Assembly (NCBI GenBank): GCA_013140705.1
Contig: JABFSH010000044.1
Coordinates: forward strand, 1-64,000
Direction of reading: 5' to 3'
Source of the DNA: Methylococcaceae bacterium
GTDB lineage: Bacteria > Pseudomonadota > Gammaproteobacteria > Methylococcales > Methylomonadaceae
DNA length: 64,000 nucleotides
Shown here in pieces: positions 17,927-26,942 of the stretch. The notes beneath the pieces are model-generated. The model saw only the letters and a program-made list of their open reading frames with translations. It searched no databases and was not told the origin of the DNA. The first letter of the stretch is position 1. Each line of letters begins with the position of its first letter. Made by a program: the position numbers and the translations under genes.

Positions 17927-19498
17927 ATGGGTTTCTTTAGTAAGTCCGGAGCAACTGACAACAAGATCGATAATTCCGATAAATGGAAGGACAAATATTT
18001 AAACTTGCTAGAAACCCAGGAGCAAGTGGCGCAGGAGCAGAAGAGTTTGGAAGAACTGCTCTGCAAAACGATTGTAAAATTGTCATTTGCCATAGCCGGT
18101 CTTGATCCCCAATTAGATCCTCAGTTGCAGCGTATCCGCAGCACGTTAAAAAACGGCATCAATCGGCAAAGCCTTGTAGATGAGCTTGAATCCTTCGCCG
18201 AGGCTTTGGCTCATCTTGACGATCAGCCACAACAACCGCTGGAAACAGCCTTACTTTTTGACTTCCTGTTTCAGCTCTATACTTCAGCTGAACAAAAAAA
18301 GGCCCTACAACTGATCCGCACGCAGTCTGAAGAAAAGAAGTTTGCGACTGCCAATCAACTGTTTTCGGCCATTATCATCGCAATTGATTCGGAACAGATT
18401 AACCCTACTTCCGCAATTCCTGTAGACAGCAAAGCAAGTGCTTTAGCATCACAAATCGATACAAAGATTGTAAGTCAACAATTAATCCATCTTTTGGACA
18501 GCATTGAAATACCGGCTATTTTTGATAGCCAGGCACAAATTGTAAAGCAACTGCTCGTCTCGCATCAGGCGACTGCGTATGAACAGGTTCTTGAAAAATC
18601 AATCAATCTCTTATTAGGCATCAAACAGCATAGCCAATCCGAACAACAAGGTATTGATAAGTTTCTTGCCCATATTACCGAACAACTCACTGAACTGGGT
18701 TTAACGGTCACCGGCGCCAGCACGGCAGCCCAGGAATCCGCTCTCATCAGAAGCAAACTGGATCAGTCGGTTTCCGAACAAATGAAAGCCTTGCAACTTA
18801 GCTCATCAAGTGCGACAAAACTGGAGCCATTAAAAGTCGTCATTAATCAACGCCTGGAAACCATCACCAAAGAGATCCATGAACACAATCAGGAAGAAGC
18901 AGTTAAACGTAAGCAAACACAAGAACAGTTGGAAGAATTGACGATGAAAGTCAAGATCATGGAATCCGAATCCAATGATCTTAAATTGAAACTGAAAATT
19001 GCCAATACCCGTGCATTGCGCGATAGCCTGACTGGCTTACCCAATCGGCTGGCTTACCAGGAACGCCTGGAAACCGAACTGGCCCGCTGGAAACGATACC
19101 GTTCACCCTTAAGCCTGATTATCTGGGATATCGATCACTTTAAAGGTATTAACGATAATTTTGGTCATAAGGCAGGTGACAAAGTATTGGCCTTGATTGC
19201 CAAACAACTCTCTTCAAATTGCCGTGAGACCGACTTTATTTCGCGTTTTGGCGGGGAAGAATTTATTATGATCTTACCGGAAACCGGTAAAGAAGCTGCA
19301 TTGAAGCTGGCCAATCAGCTCAGAAACATCATTGAACAAACCGGCTTTAACGCCAGTGGCACATCCATCACCATTACCATTTCCTGCGGTATCACCGAAT
19401 TTGTAGAAAACGATACTCACGAAAGTGCTTTCGATCGTGCCGATAAAGCCCTGTACCAGGCCAAGCAGTTGGGGCGGAATCAGTGTTGTATTAATTAA
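17927..19498 (+). CDS. Diguanylate cyclase (GGDEF) with long helical N terminus
   Basis: A 523-residue cytoplasmic protein. Residues 1 to about 330 are predicted mostly helical and match no sensory domain I can name. Residues 310-355 look like a coiled coil rich in Glu/Lys/Gln, typical of GGDEF signalling helices. The C-terminal GGDEF domain starts at DSLTGLPNR and has the active-site loop GGEEF near residue 442, preceded by RETD five residues before it: the RxxD product-inhibition site. So it should make cyclic di-GMP and be feedback-inhibited. No transmembrane segment is visible. It starts 12 bases after dsbA, suggesting one transcript. Confidence 0.88.
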   Translation: MGFFSKSGATDNKIDNSDKWKDKYLNLLETQEQVAQEQKSLEELLCKTIVKLSFAIAGLDPQLDPQLQRIRSTLKNGINRQSLVDELESFAEALAHLDDQPQQPLETALLFDFLFQLYTSAEQKKALQLIRTQSEEKKFATANQLFSAIIIAIDSEQINPTSAIPVDSKASALASQIDTKIVSQQLIHLLDSIEIPAIFDSQAQIVKQLLVSHQATAYEQVLEKSINLLLGIKQHSQSEQQGIDKFLAHITEQLTELGLTVTGASTAAQESALIRSKLDQSVSEQMKALQLSSSSATKLEPLKVVINQRLETITKEIHEHNQEEAVKRKQTQEQLEELTMKVKIMESESNDLKLKLKIANTRALRDSLTGLPNRLAYQERLETELARWKRYRSPLSLIIWDIDHFKGINDNFGHKAGDKVLALIAKQLSSNCRETDFISRFGGEEFIMILPETGKEAALKLANQLRNIIEQTGFNASGTSITITISCGITEFVENDTHESAFDRADKALYQAKQLGRNQCCIN

Positions 19499-19531
19499 TA
19501 CTCGTTTTCTCTCTTGCAGAGTAAGTACCAA

Positions 19532-20953
19532 TTACCTTTCACGCAAGCTTTCATGACCATGTTGCAACAGAGGATTTAAAAAATACTCAATCACACGGCG
19601 CTTGCCAAACTTCAATTCCGCTGTAACCGCCATACCAGAACTGAGATTGACGGCTGCACCCTCCACATCGATCTTGGCCTTTAGCAGCCTGAAACGGCCG
19701 GAATATACCAATCCGCGCTTTTCATCTTGAATGGCATCGTGAGAGATTGAAATCAGCTTGCCATGAATCGTCCCGTATTTGGTGTATTGGAATGTTTCAA
19801 TTTTGATTTCGGCATCCTGATTGGCTTTAACAAATCCGATATCCTTGTTTTCAATAAAGGCTTCGACTTCCAGGGTGCTATCAATCGGCACAATAACCAT
19901 CAATGGCTGAGCCGGAGTTACTACACCGCCAACCGTATGCACAGCTAATTGCTGAATGATGCCATCGACTGGCGCGGTGAGTTGCATCAAATGACTGCGT
20001 GAATCGACTTTGACAAGCTCCTGTTCTAGCGCTGCGGCTTTTTGTTGACCCTCGGTAATATTGTCCAGACTGACACGCCGACTTTCGGCCAGCATTTCCT
20101 CACGCTGGCCACTGGCTTCAAGCAAGGCTGCTTCAATTTCCTTAAGTCGACTGCGCTGGTTGGCTAAATCTGATTCCTGTTCAATTCGAGTCTGCTCACG
20201 ATCCAGATAGTCATGTTCCGCCACATAATGCCGGGTGACTAGATGTTTAAAATCCTGCGCACGTTTTTTAGCAATCGGTAGAGTTTGTTCCAATTTGTGA
20301 ACCAGTTCTTGCGTAGACTGTAATTCAGCATTACGTTTGGCAACTTCCGCGTCAAAACGACTCAGCTTGGCAATATATTCTTCATATTGCGCCATCACTA
20401 AGCGTGCTGACTCCTGGTGCATCGAAGAATCAATGTGGGCCACTGTCTGCAATTTAGGAGGTTTGCCGCTTGTTAATACCGTCAGCATGGCTTCGCCACG
20501 AGCCACTAACAAATGAGCAACAGCCAGATCACCTCGGATACGCTCCTTATCGGCCAGAACCGAAGTTGCATCCAGCTTCATCAGTAGATCGCCCGTTTTA
20601 ACAAGTTGTCCATCCGTTACATAAATGGCCGTGACCTTGGCTGTTTCAAACGCTTGGATTGTTTTTATGCGATCATTGGGAACAATCTTTCCCTGAGCTA
20701 TGGCAACCACATCGATCTGGCCAAAGTATGACCATAGCAATACCAAAGTTGTAAATCCAATCAGTATCCCTATCGTAACCCTGGGTATTGGCGAAACAGG
20801 GGTTTCTTGAAGAGAAAGGGCGGCTGGTAAAAACTGCGTTTCATAAGGAAAGCGATCAACGGACTCCATTTCGGCTCGATGCTGCCATGACAAATTAAAC
20901 ACTTTCGAGTAATGCTTCAGCAAGGCTACAAATGCTTGTAATTGCAGAATCAT
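19532..20953 (-). CDS. HlyD-family adaptor of the type I secretion system
   Basis: Periplasmic adaptor (membrane fusion protein) of about 473 residues that links the inner-membrane ABC exporter to a TolC-like channel. One transmembrane helix (GILIGFTTLVLLWSYFG, about 60-78) is followed by biotinyl-lipoyl half-motifs, a long coiled coil (roughly 170-310, rich in Glu/Arg/Gln) and the beta-barrel with QQLAVHTVGGVVTPAQPLM, typical of HlyD. The frame extends upstream over the exporter stop to 21046, but the ATG at 20953 has a GGTGAG ribosome site and starts 10 bases past the exporter stop. Third gene of the RTX export operon. No TolC gene is nearby. Confidence 0.9.
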   Translation of the reverse strand: MILQLQAFVALLKHYSKVFNLSWQHRAEMESVDRFPYETQFLPAALSLQETPVSPIPRVTIGILIGFTTLVLLWSYFGQIDVVAIAQGKIVPNDRIKTIQAFETAKVTAIYVTDGQLVKTGDLLMKLDATSVLADKERIRGDLAVAHLLVARGEAMLTVLTSGKPPKLQTVAHIDSSMHQESARLVMAQYEEYIAKLSRFDAEVAKRNAELQSTQELVHKLEQTLPIAKKRAQDFKHLVTRHYVAEHDYLDREQTRIEQESDLANQRSRLKEIEAALLEASGQREEMLAESRRVSLDNITEGQQKAAALEQELVKVDSRSHLMQLTAPVDGIIQQLAVHTVGGVVTPAQPLMVIVPIDSTLEVEAFIENKDIGFVKANQDAEIKIETFQYTKYGTIHGKLISISHDAIQDEKRGLVYSGRFRLLKAKIDVEGAAVNLSSGMAVTAELKFGKRRVIEYFLNPLLQHGHESLRER

Positions 20954-20963
20954 ACTCACCGTC

Positions 20964-23186
20964 TTAGCCTTGTTGTAATCGATACAATCGCGAGTAAAGC
21001 CCCAACTGGTTATGCAACAATTCGGCATGGGTGCCGGATTCAACAATTTGGCCTCGTTCCATCACGATAATTCGATTTGCGTCGCGCACGGCTGATAACC
21101 GGTGGGCAATGATGAGTACGGTTCGACCCTTGCAAATGGCCTTCATATTGTTTTGAATGATGAGTTCGCTCTCATAATCCAGTGCGCTGGTGGCTTCATC
21201 AAAAATCAAAACACGGGGATTGGTCATCAAAGCTCTTGCAATGGCAATTCGTTGTCGCTGACCTCCCGAGAGCGAAGAACCCTGTTCGCCGACTACGGCG
21301 TCGTAACCTTCAAGCAGCTCGAGTATAAATTCATGGGCACCAGAAAGTTTTGCCGCCTGAATAATGGTGTCCAACGGCGCGCCAGGATCAGCCAAGGCAA
21401 TGTTCTCGCGTATACTTCGATTGAATAAAACATTTTCTTGCAAGACAACGCCAATTTGACGTCGTAGCGATGAAGGGTCAACCAGCGCCAAGTCGTGGCC
21501 ATCGACCAACACTCGACCACGTTCAGGCGCATATAAACGCTGCACCAGTTTGGTCAATGTGCTCTTACCTGAACCGGAACGCCCGACTATGCCGATCACC
21601 TCACCCGGTGGAATATCCAGTTTGATATTTCTCAACACTTCCTGACCATCCGGGTGATAACGAAATACTACATTATCCAACGTAATTCGCCCGGTTAGCT
21701 GTGGTAGAGGATTCTTATTTCTAACCAATTCTGTCCGAGTGTTCAAAATATCACCTAGACGCTGCATGGATATGCCGGTCTGTTGAAAGTCTGTCCACAG
21801 TTGACTTAAGCGCATTACCGGCTGCGAAACCTGGCCGGCCAGCATATTGAAAGCAATCAATTGTCCAACAGTCAGTTTGCCTTCAATCACTAACAGCGCT
21901 CCTACATACATGGTGGCTACCGTCACTAACTTGCTGATAAGCGTAACACCGCTATTAGCCAAGGCGCTTAAGGTTGCTGTACGAAAACCTGATGATATAT
22001 AAGCGGCCAATTGGTTGTCCCATTGACGAATCCAATGAGGCTCGACAGCCATTGCTTTAACGGTGTCGATACCGCTGATCGTCTCAACTAAAAAGGCCTG
22101 ATTTTCAGCATTACGGTTAAATTTCTCGTGCAATCGTATCCGCAACAAAGGTGTTAGTGTGGCTGTCAAGGTGATGTAGCAGGGTAGGGACAACATGACT
22201 ATCAGGGTTAACCGATCGCTGTAGGTATACATGATGGCTATAAATACAACGGAAAATAGCAAGTCCAGTAACAAAGTGATGGCGTTTCCCGTTAGAAAGG
22301 CACGGATATTTTCCAGTTCACGAACGCGAGCGACAGAATCGCCAACCCGCCTGGCCTGGAAATACGCCAAAGGTAATGTCAGTAGGTGTCGAAATAAACG
22401 GGCTCCCAATTCGACATCGATTCGACTCGTTGTATGAGCAAAGACATAGCTGCGTAACGTGGTCAGCAACACTTCAAATACCATCACCAAAATCAAACCG
22501 ATCGCAATGACATCAAGCGTCGTGAAGCCTCGATGTACCAATACTTTATCCATAACCACCTGAAAAAATAGTGGCGTGATCAAGGCAAATAACTGGATGA
22601 CTAAAGAAACGACTAATACTTCCAGGAGCAACCTGCGGTATTTAACAACAGCGGGAATGAACCAGGTAAAATCGAATTGACTCATCCCGCTCATCATTGA
22701 AGCCTGGGATGCAAATAGAATGACCGGGCAGCCTCCCGACGCTTGTTGACTCCTATTATTATCGGTCTTTGGTGCTGATTTTCCGTAGATTTGGGTTGAC
22801 AGCTCCACAATCGTCATCGATTTAGGAAGACCGGAAATCGGGTCATGAATAAGTACTCGATCAGTTTCAATTTTAGCCAGTATAAAAAAGCGGCCAAGTG
22901 CACCGGCTACCATCACCGGTAGTGGCAATTTGTCGAGGCGATCGAAAGACGTTTTGACCAAACTCGCTTTAAGCCCCAACTTTTTTGCCGCCAGCAAAAT
23001 TTCCGTTGAACTGAAGGGTTGATGGCCATTTTTATATTCGTGAGCAAGCTGATGTGGATCGGCCGCAATCCCATGCAAGCGTGCCAGCATCACCAAGCAA
23101 GTCAGTCCTGAATCAATATCTGATTTTATTGATTCCTGTTGGGAACCTTCCGTTGCCGTCAAGGTTTCGTTATTCGCTTGAAGCAT
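20964..23186 (-). CDS. Type I secretion ABC exporter, HlyB-like
   Basis: A 740-residue permease-ATPase fusion. The N-terminal ~150 residues are a C39-like domain that is proteolytically dead: the usual Cys of the ECG motif is Ser (DSGLTCL), as in HlyB-type exporters of RTX proteins with uncleaved C-terminal signals. Then come about six membrane helices and an ATPase domain with Walker A GRSGSGKST (near 533), signature LSGGQRQR and Walker B VLIFDEATSALD. It lies 53 bases downstream of the RTX gene and 10 bases before the HlyD-like gene, so the substrate is almost certainly the adjacent RTX protein. Confidence 0.92.
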   Translation of the reverse strand: MLQANNETLTATEGSQQESIKSDIDSGLTCLVMLARLHGIAADPHQLAHEYKNGHQPFSSTEILLAAKKLGLKASLVKTSFDRLDKLPLPVMVAGALGRFFILAKIETDRVLIHDPISGLPKSMTIVELSTQIYGKSAPKTDNNRSQQASGGCPVILFASQASMMSGMSQFDFTWFIPAVVKYRRLLLEVLVVSLVIQLFALITPLFFQVVMDKVLVHRGFTTLDVIAIGLILVMVFEVLLTTLRSYVFAHTTSRIDVELGARLFRHLLTLPLAYFQARRVGDSVARVRELENIRAFLTGNAITLLLDLLFSVVFIAIMYTYSDRLTLIVMLSLPCYITLTATLTPLLRIRLHEKFNRNAENQAFLVETISGIDTVKAMAVEPHWIRQWDNQLAAYISSGFRTATLSALANSGVTLISKLVTVATMYVGALLVIEGKLTVGQLIAFNMLAGQVSQPVMRLSQLWTDFQQTGISMQRLGDILNTRTELVRNKNPLPQLTGRITLDNVVFRYHPDGQEVLRNIKLDIPPGEVIGIVGRSGSGKSTLTKLVQRLYAPERGRVLVDGHDLALVDPSSLRRQIGVVLQENVLFNRSIRENIALADPGAPLDTIIQAAKLSGAHEFILELLEGYDAVVGEQGSSLSGGQRQRIAIARALMTNPRVLIFDEATSALDYESELIIQNNMKAICKGRTVLIIAHRLSAVRDANRIIVMERGQIVESGTHAELLHNQLGLYSRLYRLQQG

Positions 23187-23239
23187 CTGAGTTTTTCACG
23201 ATGTTCGAGGAAGCAACATCGAAGCCAGTCTCGATCTAT

Positions 23240-26200
23240 TTACTGCCAGTTGGCTGCAATAATTGGCTCTAACGCCCGATGATAGTCCATTGGCGGTGTA
23301 AATTGACTACTGAAACGCGGCGAAAACGACGCCATTGCAGAAACCAAATTATTAACCTGACTGTCGAGTAACGTTTCGCCATCAGCCGTCTTGAATTGTT
23401 CGACATGGTTGGCTGTATCCAAGTACCAGTCTTTGATGATGAGCTTGTCAGGCGTGCCAATAATACTGACTTCCAGATTGTTTCTAACATGCCTGAACCA
23501 AATTTGATCAGCCGCGATGTCGGATAAGAATTGAACGGTATCTTTATTACCAACAGTCGCATCCTTTTCAAGGATCGTGTCAGTACCGTAACCACGCCCC
23601 ATGATATAGATATCATCACCTGTACCTCCAGCCAGAGCATCACTACCAGCGCCACCGTCGAGCCTTTCAGCCCCTTCACTGCCAATAATCTTATCATTTC
23701 CCTTTCGGCCTTCTATCGATGCGATATTCACAAGTTCGGTTGCCGAGAGGTCAATGGTGTCATTATTTTGTGTACCTACCAGTTTGTTGACCCCCAAGCC
23801 CCCATCGATTCTTTCAACGGTATTATTACCTTTAAAATTTCTGACGCAGATAATGTCGTTACCAATCCCACCCTGAATGGTATCGATACCGTTGCCACCC
23901 TCAAAACGATCGTTGCCATTATTTTTACCTTCGATGATGAATATGTCGTCGCCGTTTCCACCTAATAAGACATCATTACCGTGTCCTCCGATAATTGTGT
24001 CGTTACCTTCTCCGCCATCGACCCTATCATCACCAGAACCTGTCGAAATAAAATCCATATCCGATGAACCAACAATGCGGTCTATGTAGTTTGTACCTTC
24101 AATAAAATTAGTTATCTGAAGATCAAATGCAGCACTTGCACTCAATCCGCCAGTATCTGTTGCCGTTACAATCAGCGAAAGCATTCCTGCATCTTCTAAT
24201 CCTGGCGTGCCAGAAAAAACTCTAGTAACTGGATTAAATTCTAACCAAACAGGCAATGGCGAACCATCCACGTGCTTAACGCCAAAAGTCAAAAAATCGT
24301 CTGTATCGTTATCGATAAACGTATCGACTGGGATTTGGAAACTGAACAGATGGTTTTCTATGACATTTTGCGCTGATATGGGACTAACAAGAATCGGCGC
24401 GTTATTAAGCGGTATGGCGATCGATTCAAGTTTTTCAGCATCCCACACCGTACCATCAGCAAATTCGACTTGCTGTATAAAATAGCCGTTTTGCTTATCC
24501 CACTGAATAGCCAGTTCATCGTTCGTATCGTTAATAGAGAAAATGATATGGCTTTGATCACGATAAACGGAAATATGCTCAGGGAGTAAATCATCATCCA
24601 TAATGACGGTATTGATATCACCACTGCTGGAAATTGTTTGATCTGTAAGGGTATCTTTACCGGAACGGTTGCCAAAATAATAAGTGTCGCTCCCGCCTCC
24701 GCCCAGAAGTTTATCGTTTCCGGTTCCGCCCTCTAAGTAGTCGTTGCCAAAATTACCTATCAGGGTATCCTCTCCCTCGCCGCCATCCAGATAGTCATCC
24801 CCAGCTTCACCTTGCAAAACATCATGCCCGGCTAGCCCCAGCAGGTCCCATCCGTAATCATCGGCAGCAATCAAAGTGTCGTTTTCATCAGTGCCGGAAA
24901 GGGTTAGACCTTCATTAGACAAAAACTCATATTCCCTGACTTGACCATCTGAAAATCTGGCTTCAGGCTTATCGCTTCGAATATACCAATCTTGCAGGCG
25001 CAACGAATCTGACCCTGACACTGATGTAATCAGCAAGTCATTGCCTGATTTCATATATTTGACGTCATCAGGCGAAATATCATCCAAAAATTCAATACCG
25101 CCTGCATAATCAGAATAGGTGATTTCACCCATGTCCATGCGAAATTCAACCGCCATTAACGGTATGTACCATGTAATTCGAAAATTATTGCTGCTCATTG
25201 ACTCGCTCCAACTATAGGGCCGGCTATCTGCAGCTTGGGCACTGGCAAGCAGGGTTTCCAGTTCGGCAACCGTTCCATCGGAAAACCGTAACTCTACAGC
25301 GTCTAACGTTTCTGTTTCATAGGGATAATATGGAAGGGCAAAAGGTAATACCACCATTGCCTGGGTTTTTCCTGACCAATTGATATTTAAAGTAGTCGGC
25401 ACATAAGTAGCTTGTTTGTCATGAATAAAGACCGTTCCATATTGCGCAGTCAACATGTCTAATGTGATGCCTTCTGGAAGTTCAATTGCATCGGTATGAT
25501 TGCTTCGCCACAAATGATGGTCTTGCCAGGGATTGATCAAATCGACTCCATCACCAGACAAAACATAACGATCAGCGCCATACCCCCCTTGAAGGTAATT
25601 AATGCCGTTGCCTCCGATCAATATGTCGTTATTGTAACCGCCAATGATCGTATCGTTTCCATCACCGCCGTCCAGGAATCCTTTGGCAATAGGCCCTTCA
25701 TTGATATAGCTAATATCTATCACATCATCACCACCCCTACCATGAATGATCTGGGCATATGCGCTGCCAAATGCGACGTCATCATTGCCTTCTGTCCCTT
25801 CCACTTGAATGGCGTTCAGTGATACATCCAGCGTTTGTATGCCGACAATCAAATGAACGGGCAAATCTTGACCAGCCAAAATTTGACGCCCTAGAGTCTG
25901 TGCTGAAACCAGTTGCTCCTCAGTAGTCGGTGCAACTGAAAGCACGTTGGCTTGTCCATTGATGTCAATCGAATGGACATGAGCGCTAATGGTTTTTTGA
26001 TTTTCCTGCCAGGATAGCCAATAGGTGCCCGGCTCATTAGTTGCAACAACTCTCAGGTTATAACTTCCCGGTATGCTGAAGCCGGAAACGCCAGGAGGTA
26101 ATGTAATGTATTGACTTCTGGAAACCCACTGATAGGTATATTGATCGTAATCGTTACTTGATTGATTAATCGTCCATTGATCGGTTGTTACGTCCATCAC

Positions 26201-26881
26201 CGAATAACTTGAATTCTCCTCCCAACCCCAAATATACCAGCCTTGATTTCCAGCCTCTTCGACAGAGAATGTTTTTATGGCCAATGATGTATTGATCAAA
26301 TAAGGTGGATTAAACCACCCGGATTCAGAACTAGATTGTGCAGAAGACGATGTATAAGTGGTCTGATTGTAATTAAAATTGATTTGCGGTTTTTGCTCAA
26401 ATCGTCCATCGGCTAACTGGATGGCATTATTATTCAGTAAGTCGCTCGCCATCTCGGTACGCCAACTCGTCATGAATGCTTCTTCAAGTTGCGCTACACG
26501 ATTAAGATTGTCTAGCCGAGTCCGGTTATCACTTAAGACCTCAGAAAGTTGATAGGCTTCACCCGTATAATCCGATACTTTCCAATCACCGGCTTCTGTA
26601 AAGTAATCTTTCAACACCAGACCTTGAGTCCGATCCAGCCCGGTTAAAACTAAATCGTCGCCCTCTTGTTGCCCGATCAGGTTTGTTAATTCTAACCCTT
26701 CCAATTTGACCGTACTGATTTCGCCAGACTGCTCCTTAACAATATCGATTCCCCTATTTCCCGCTTTAAGAACATAGCTATCTTGGCCAGAATCACCGAT
26801 CAATATATCCTGCCCGGAACCACCATCCAGAGTATCGTTCTCTGTTCCACCCATCAAAATATCGTTACCCTCGCCACCCAA
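23240..26881 (-). CDS. Giant RTX protein, C-terminal part (frame-shifted from 5' part)
   Basis: This frame encodes the last 1213 or so residues of a predicted ~2208-residue RTX protein whose first part is at 26943-29867. GGxGxDxxx calcium-binding nonapeptides occur in blocks near 1-40, 360-430, 700-750 and 930-1110 of this part. A putative Ig-like (He_PIG/cadherin-like) domain lies near 829-924 (NAPILVSPISAQ...FSGTPGLEDAG). RTX-associated HCBP-like modules (VRNNLEVSIIGT..IIKDWY near 1130) precede a repeat-free C terminus expected to carry the uncleaved type I secretion signal. There is no own start with a ribosome site; the open frame runs up to the G8 tract. Followed by the exporter genes. 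Confidence 0.85.
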   Translation of the reverse strand: MGGEGNDILMGGTENDTLDGGSGQDILIGDSGQDSYVLKAGNRGIDIVKEQSGEISTVKLEGLELTNLIGQQEGDDLVLTGLDRTQGLVLKDYFTEAGDWKVSDYTGEAYQLSEVLSDNRTRLDNLNRVAQLEEAFMTSWRTEMASDLLNNNAIQLADGRFEQKPQINFNYNQTTYTSSSAQSSSESGWFNPPYLINTSLAIKTFSVEEAGNQGWYIWGWEENSSYSVMDVTTDQWTINQSSNDYDQYTYQWVSRSQYITLPPGVSGFSIPGSYNLRVVATNEPGTYWLSWQENQKTISAHVHSIDINGQANVLSVAPTTEEQLVSAQTLGRQILAGQDLPVHLIVGIQTLDVSLNAIQVEGTEGNDDVAFGSAYAQIIHGRGGDDVIDISYINEGPIAKGFLDGGDGNDTIIGGYNNDILIGGNGINYLQGGYGADRYVLSGDGVDLINPWQDHHLWRSNHTDAIELPEGITLDMLTAQYGTVFIHDKQATYVPTTLNINWSGKTQAMVVLPFALPYYPYETETLDAVELRFSDGTVAELETLLASAQAADSRPYSWSESMSSNNFRITWYIPLMAVEFRMDMGEITYSDYAGGIEFLDDISPDDVKYMKSGNDLLITSVSGSDSLRLQDWYIRSDKPEARFSDGQVREYEFLSNEGLTLSGTDENDTLIAADDYGWDLLGLAGHDVLQGEAGDDYLDGGEGEDTLIGNFGNDYLEGGTGNDKLLGGGGSDTYYFGNRSGKDTLTDQTISSSGDINTVIMDDDLLPEHISVYRDQSHIIFSINDTNDELAIQWDKQNGYFIQQVEFADGTVWDAEKLESIAIPLNNAPILVSPISAQNVIENHLFSFQIPVDTFIDNDTDDFLTFGVKHVDGSPLPVWLEFNPVTRVFSGTPGLEDAGMLSLIVTATDTGGLSASAAFDLQITNFIEGTNYIDRIVGSSDMDFISTGSGDDRVDGGEGNDTIIGGHGNDVLLGGNGDDIFIIEGKNNGNDRFEGGNGIDTIQGGIGNDIICVRNFKGNNTVERIDGGLGVNKLVGTQNNDTIDLSATELVNIASIEGRKGNDKIIGSEGAERLDGGAGSDALAGGTGDDIYIMGRGYGTDTILEKDATVGNKDTVQFLSDIAADQIWFRHVRNNLEVSIIGTPDKLIIKDWYLDTANHVEQFKTADGETLLDSQVNNLVSAMASFSPRFSSQFTPPMDYHRALEPIIAANWQ

Positions 26882-26942
26882 CAGCGAGTCAGCACCGGCA
26901 TCTCCATAGAGATTATCATCGCCGCCATTACCCTTTAATTGG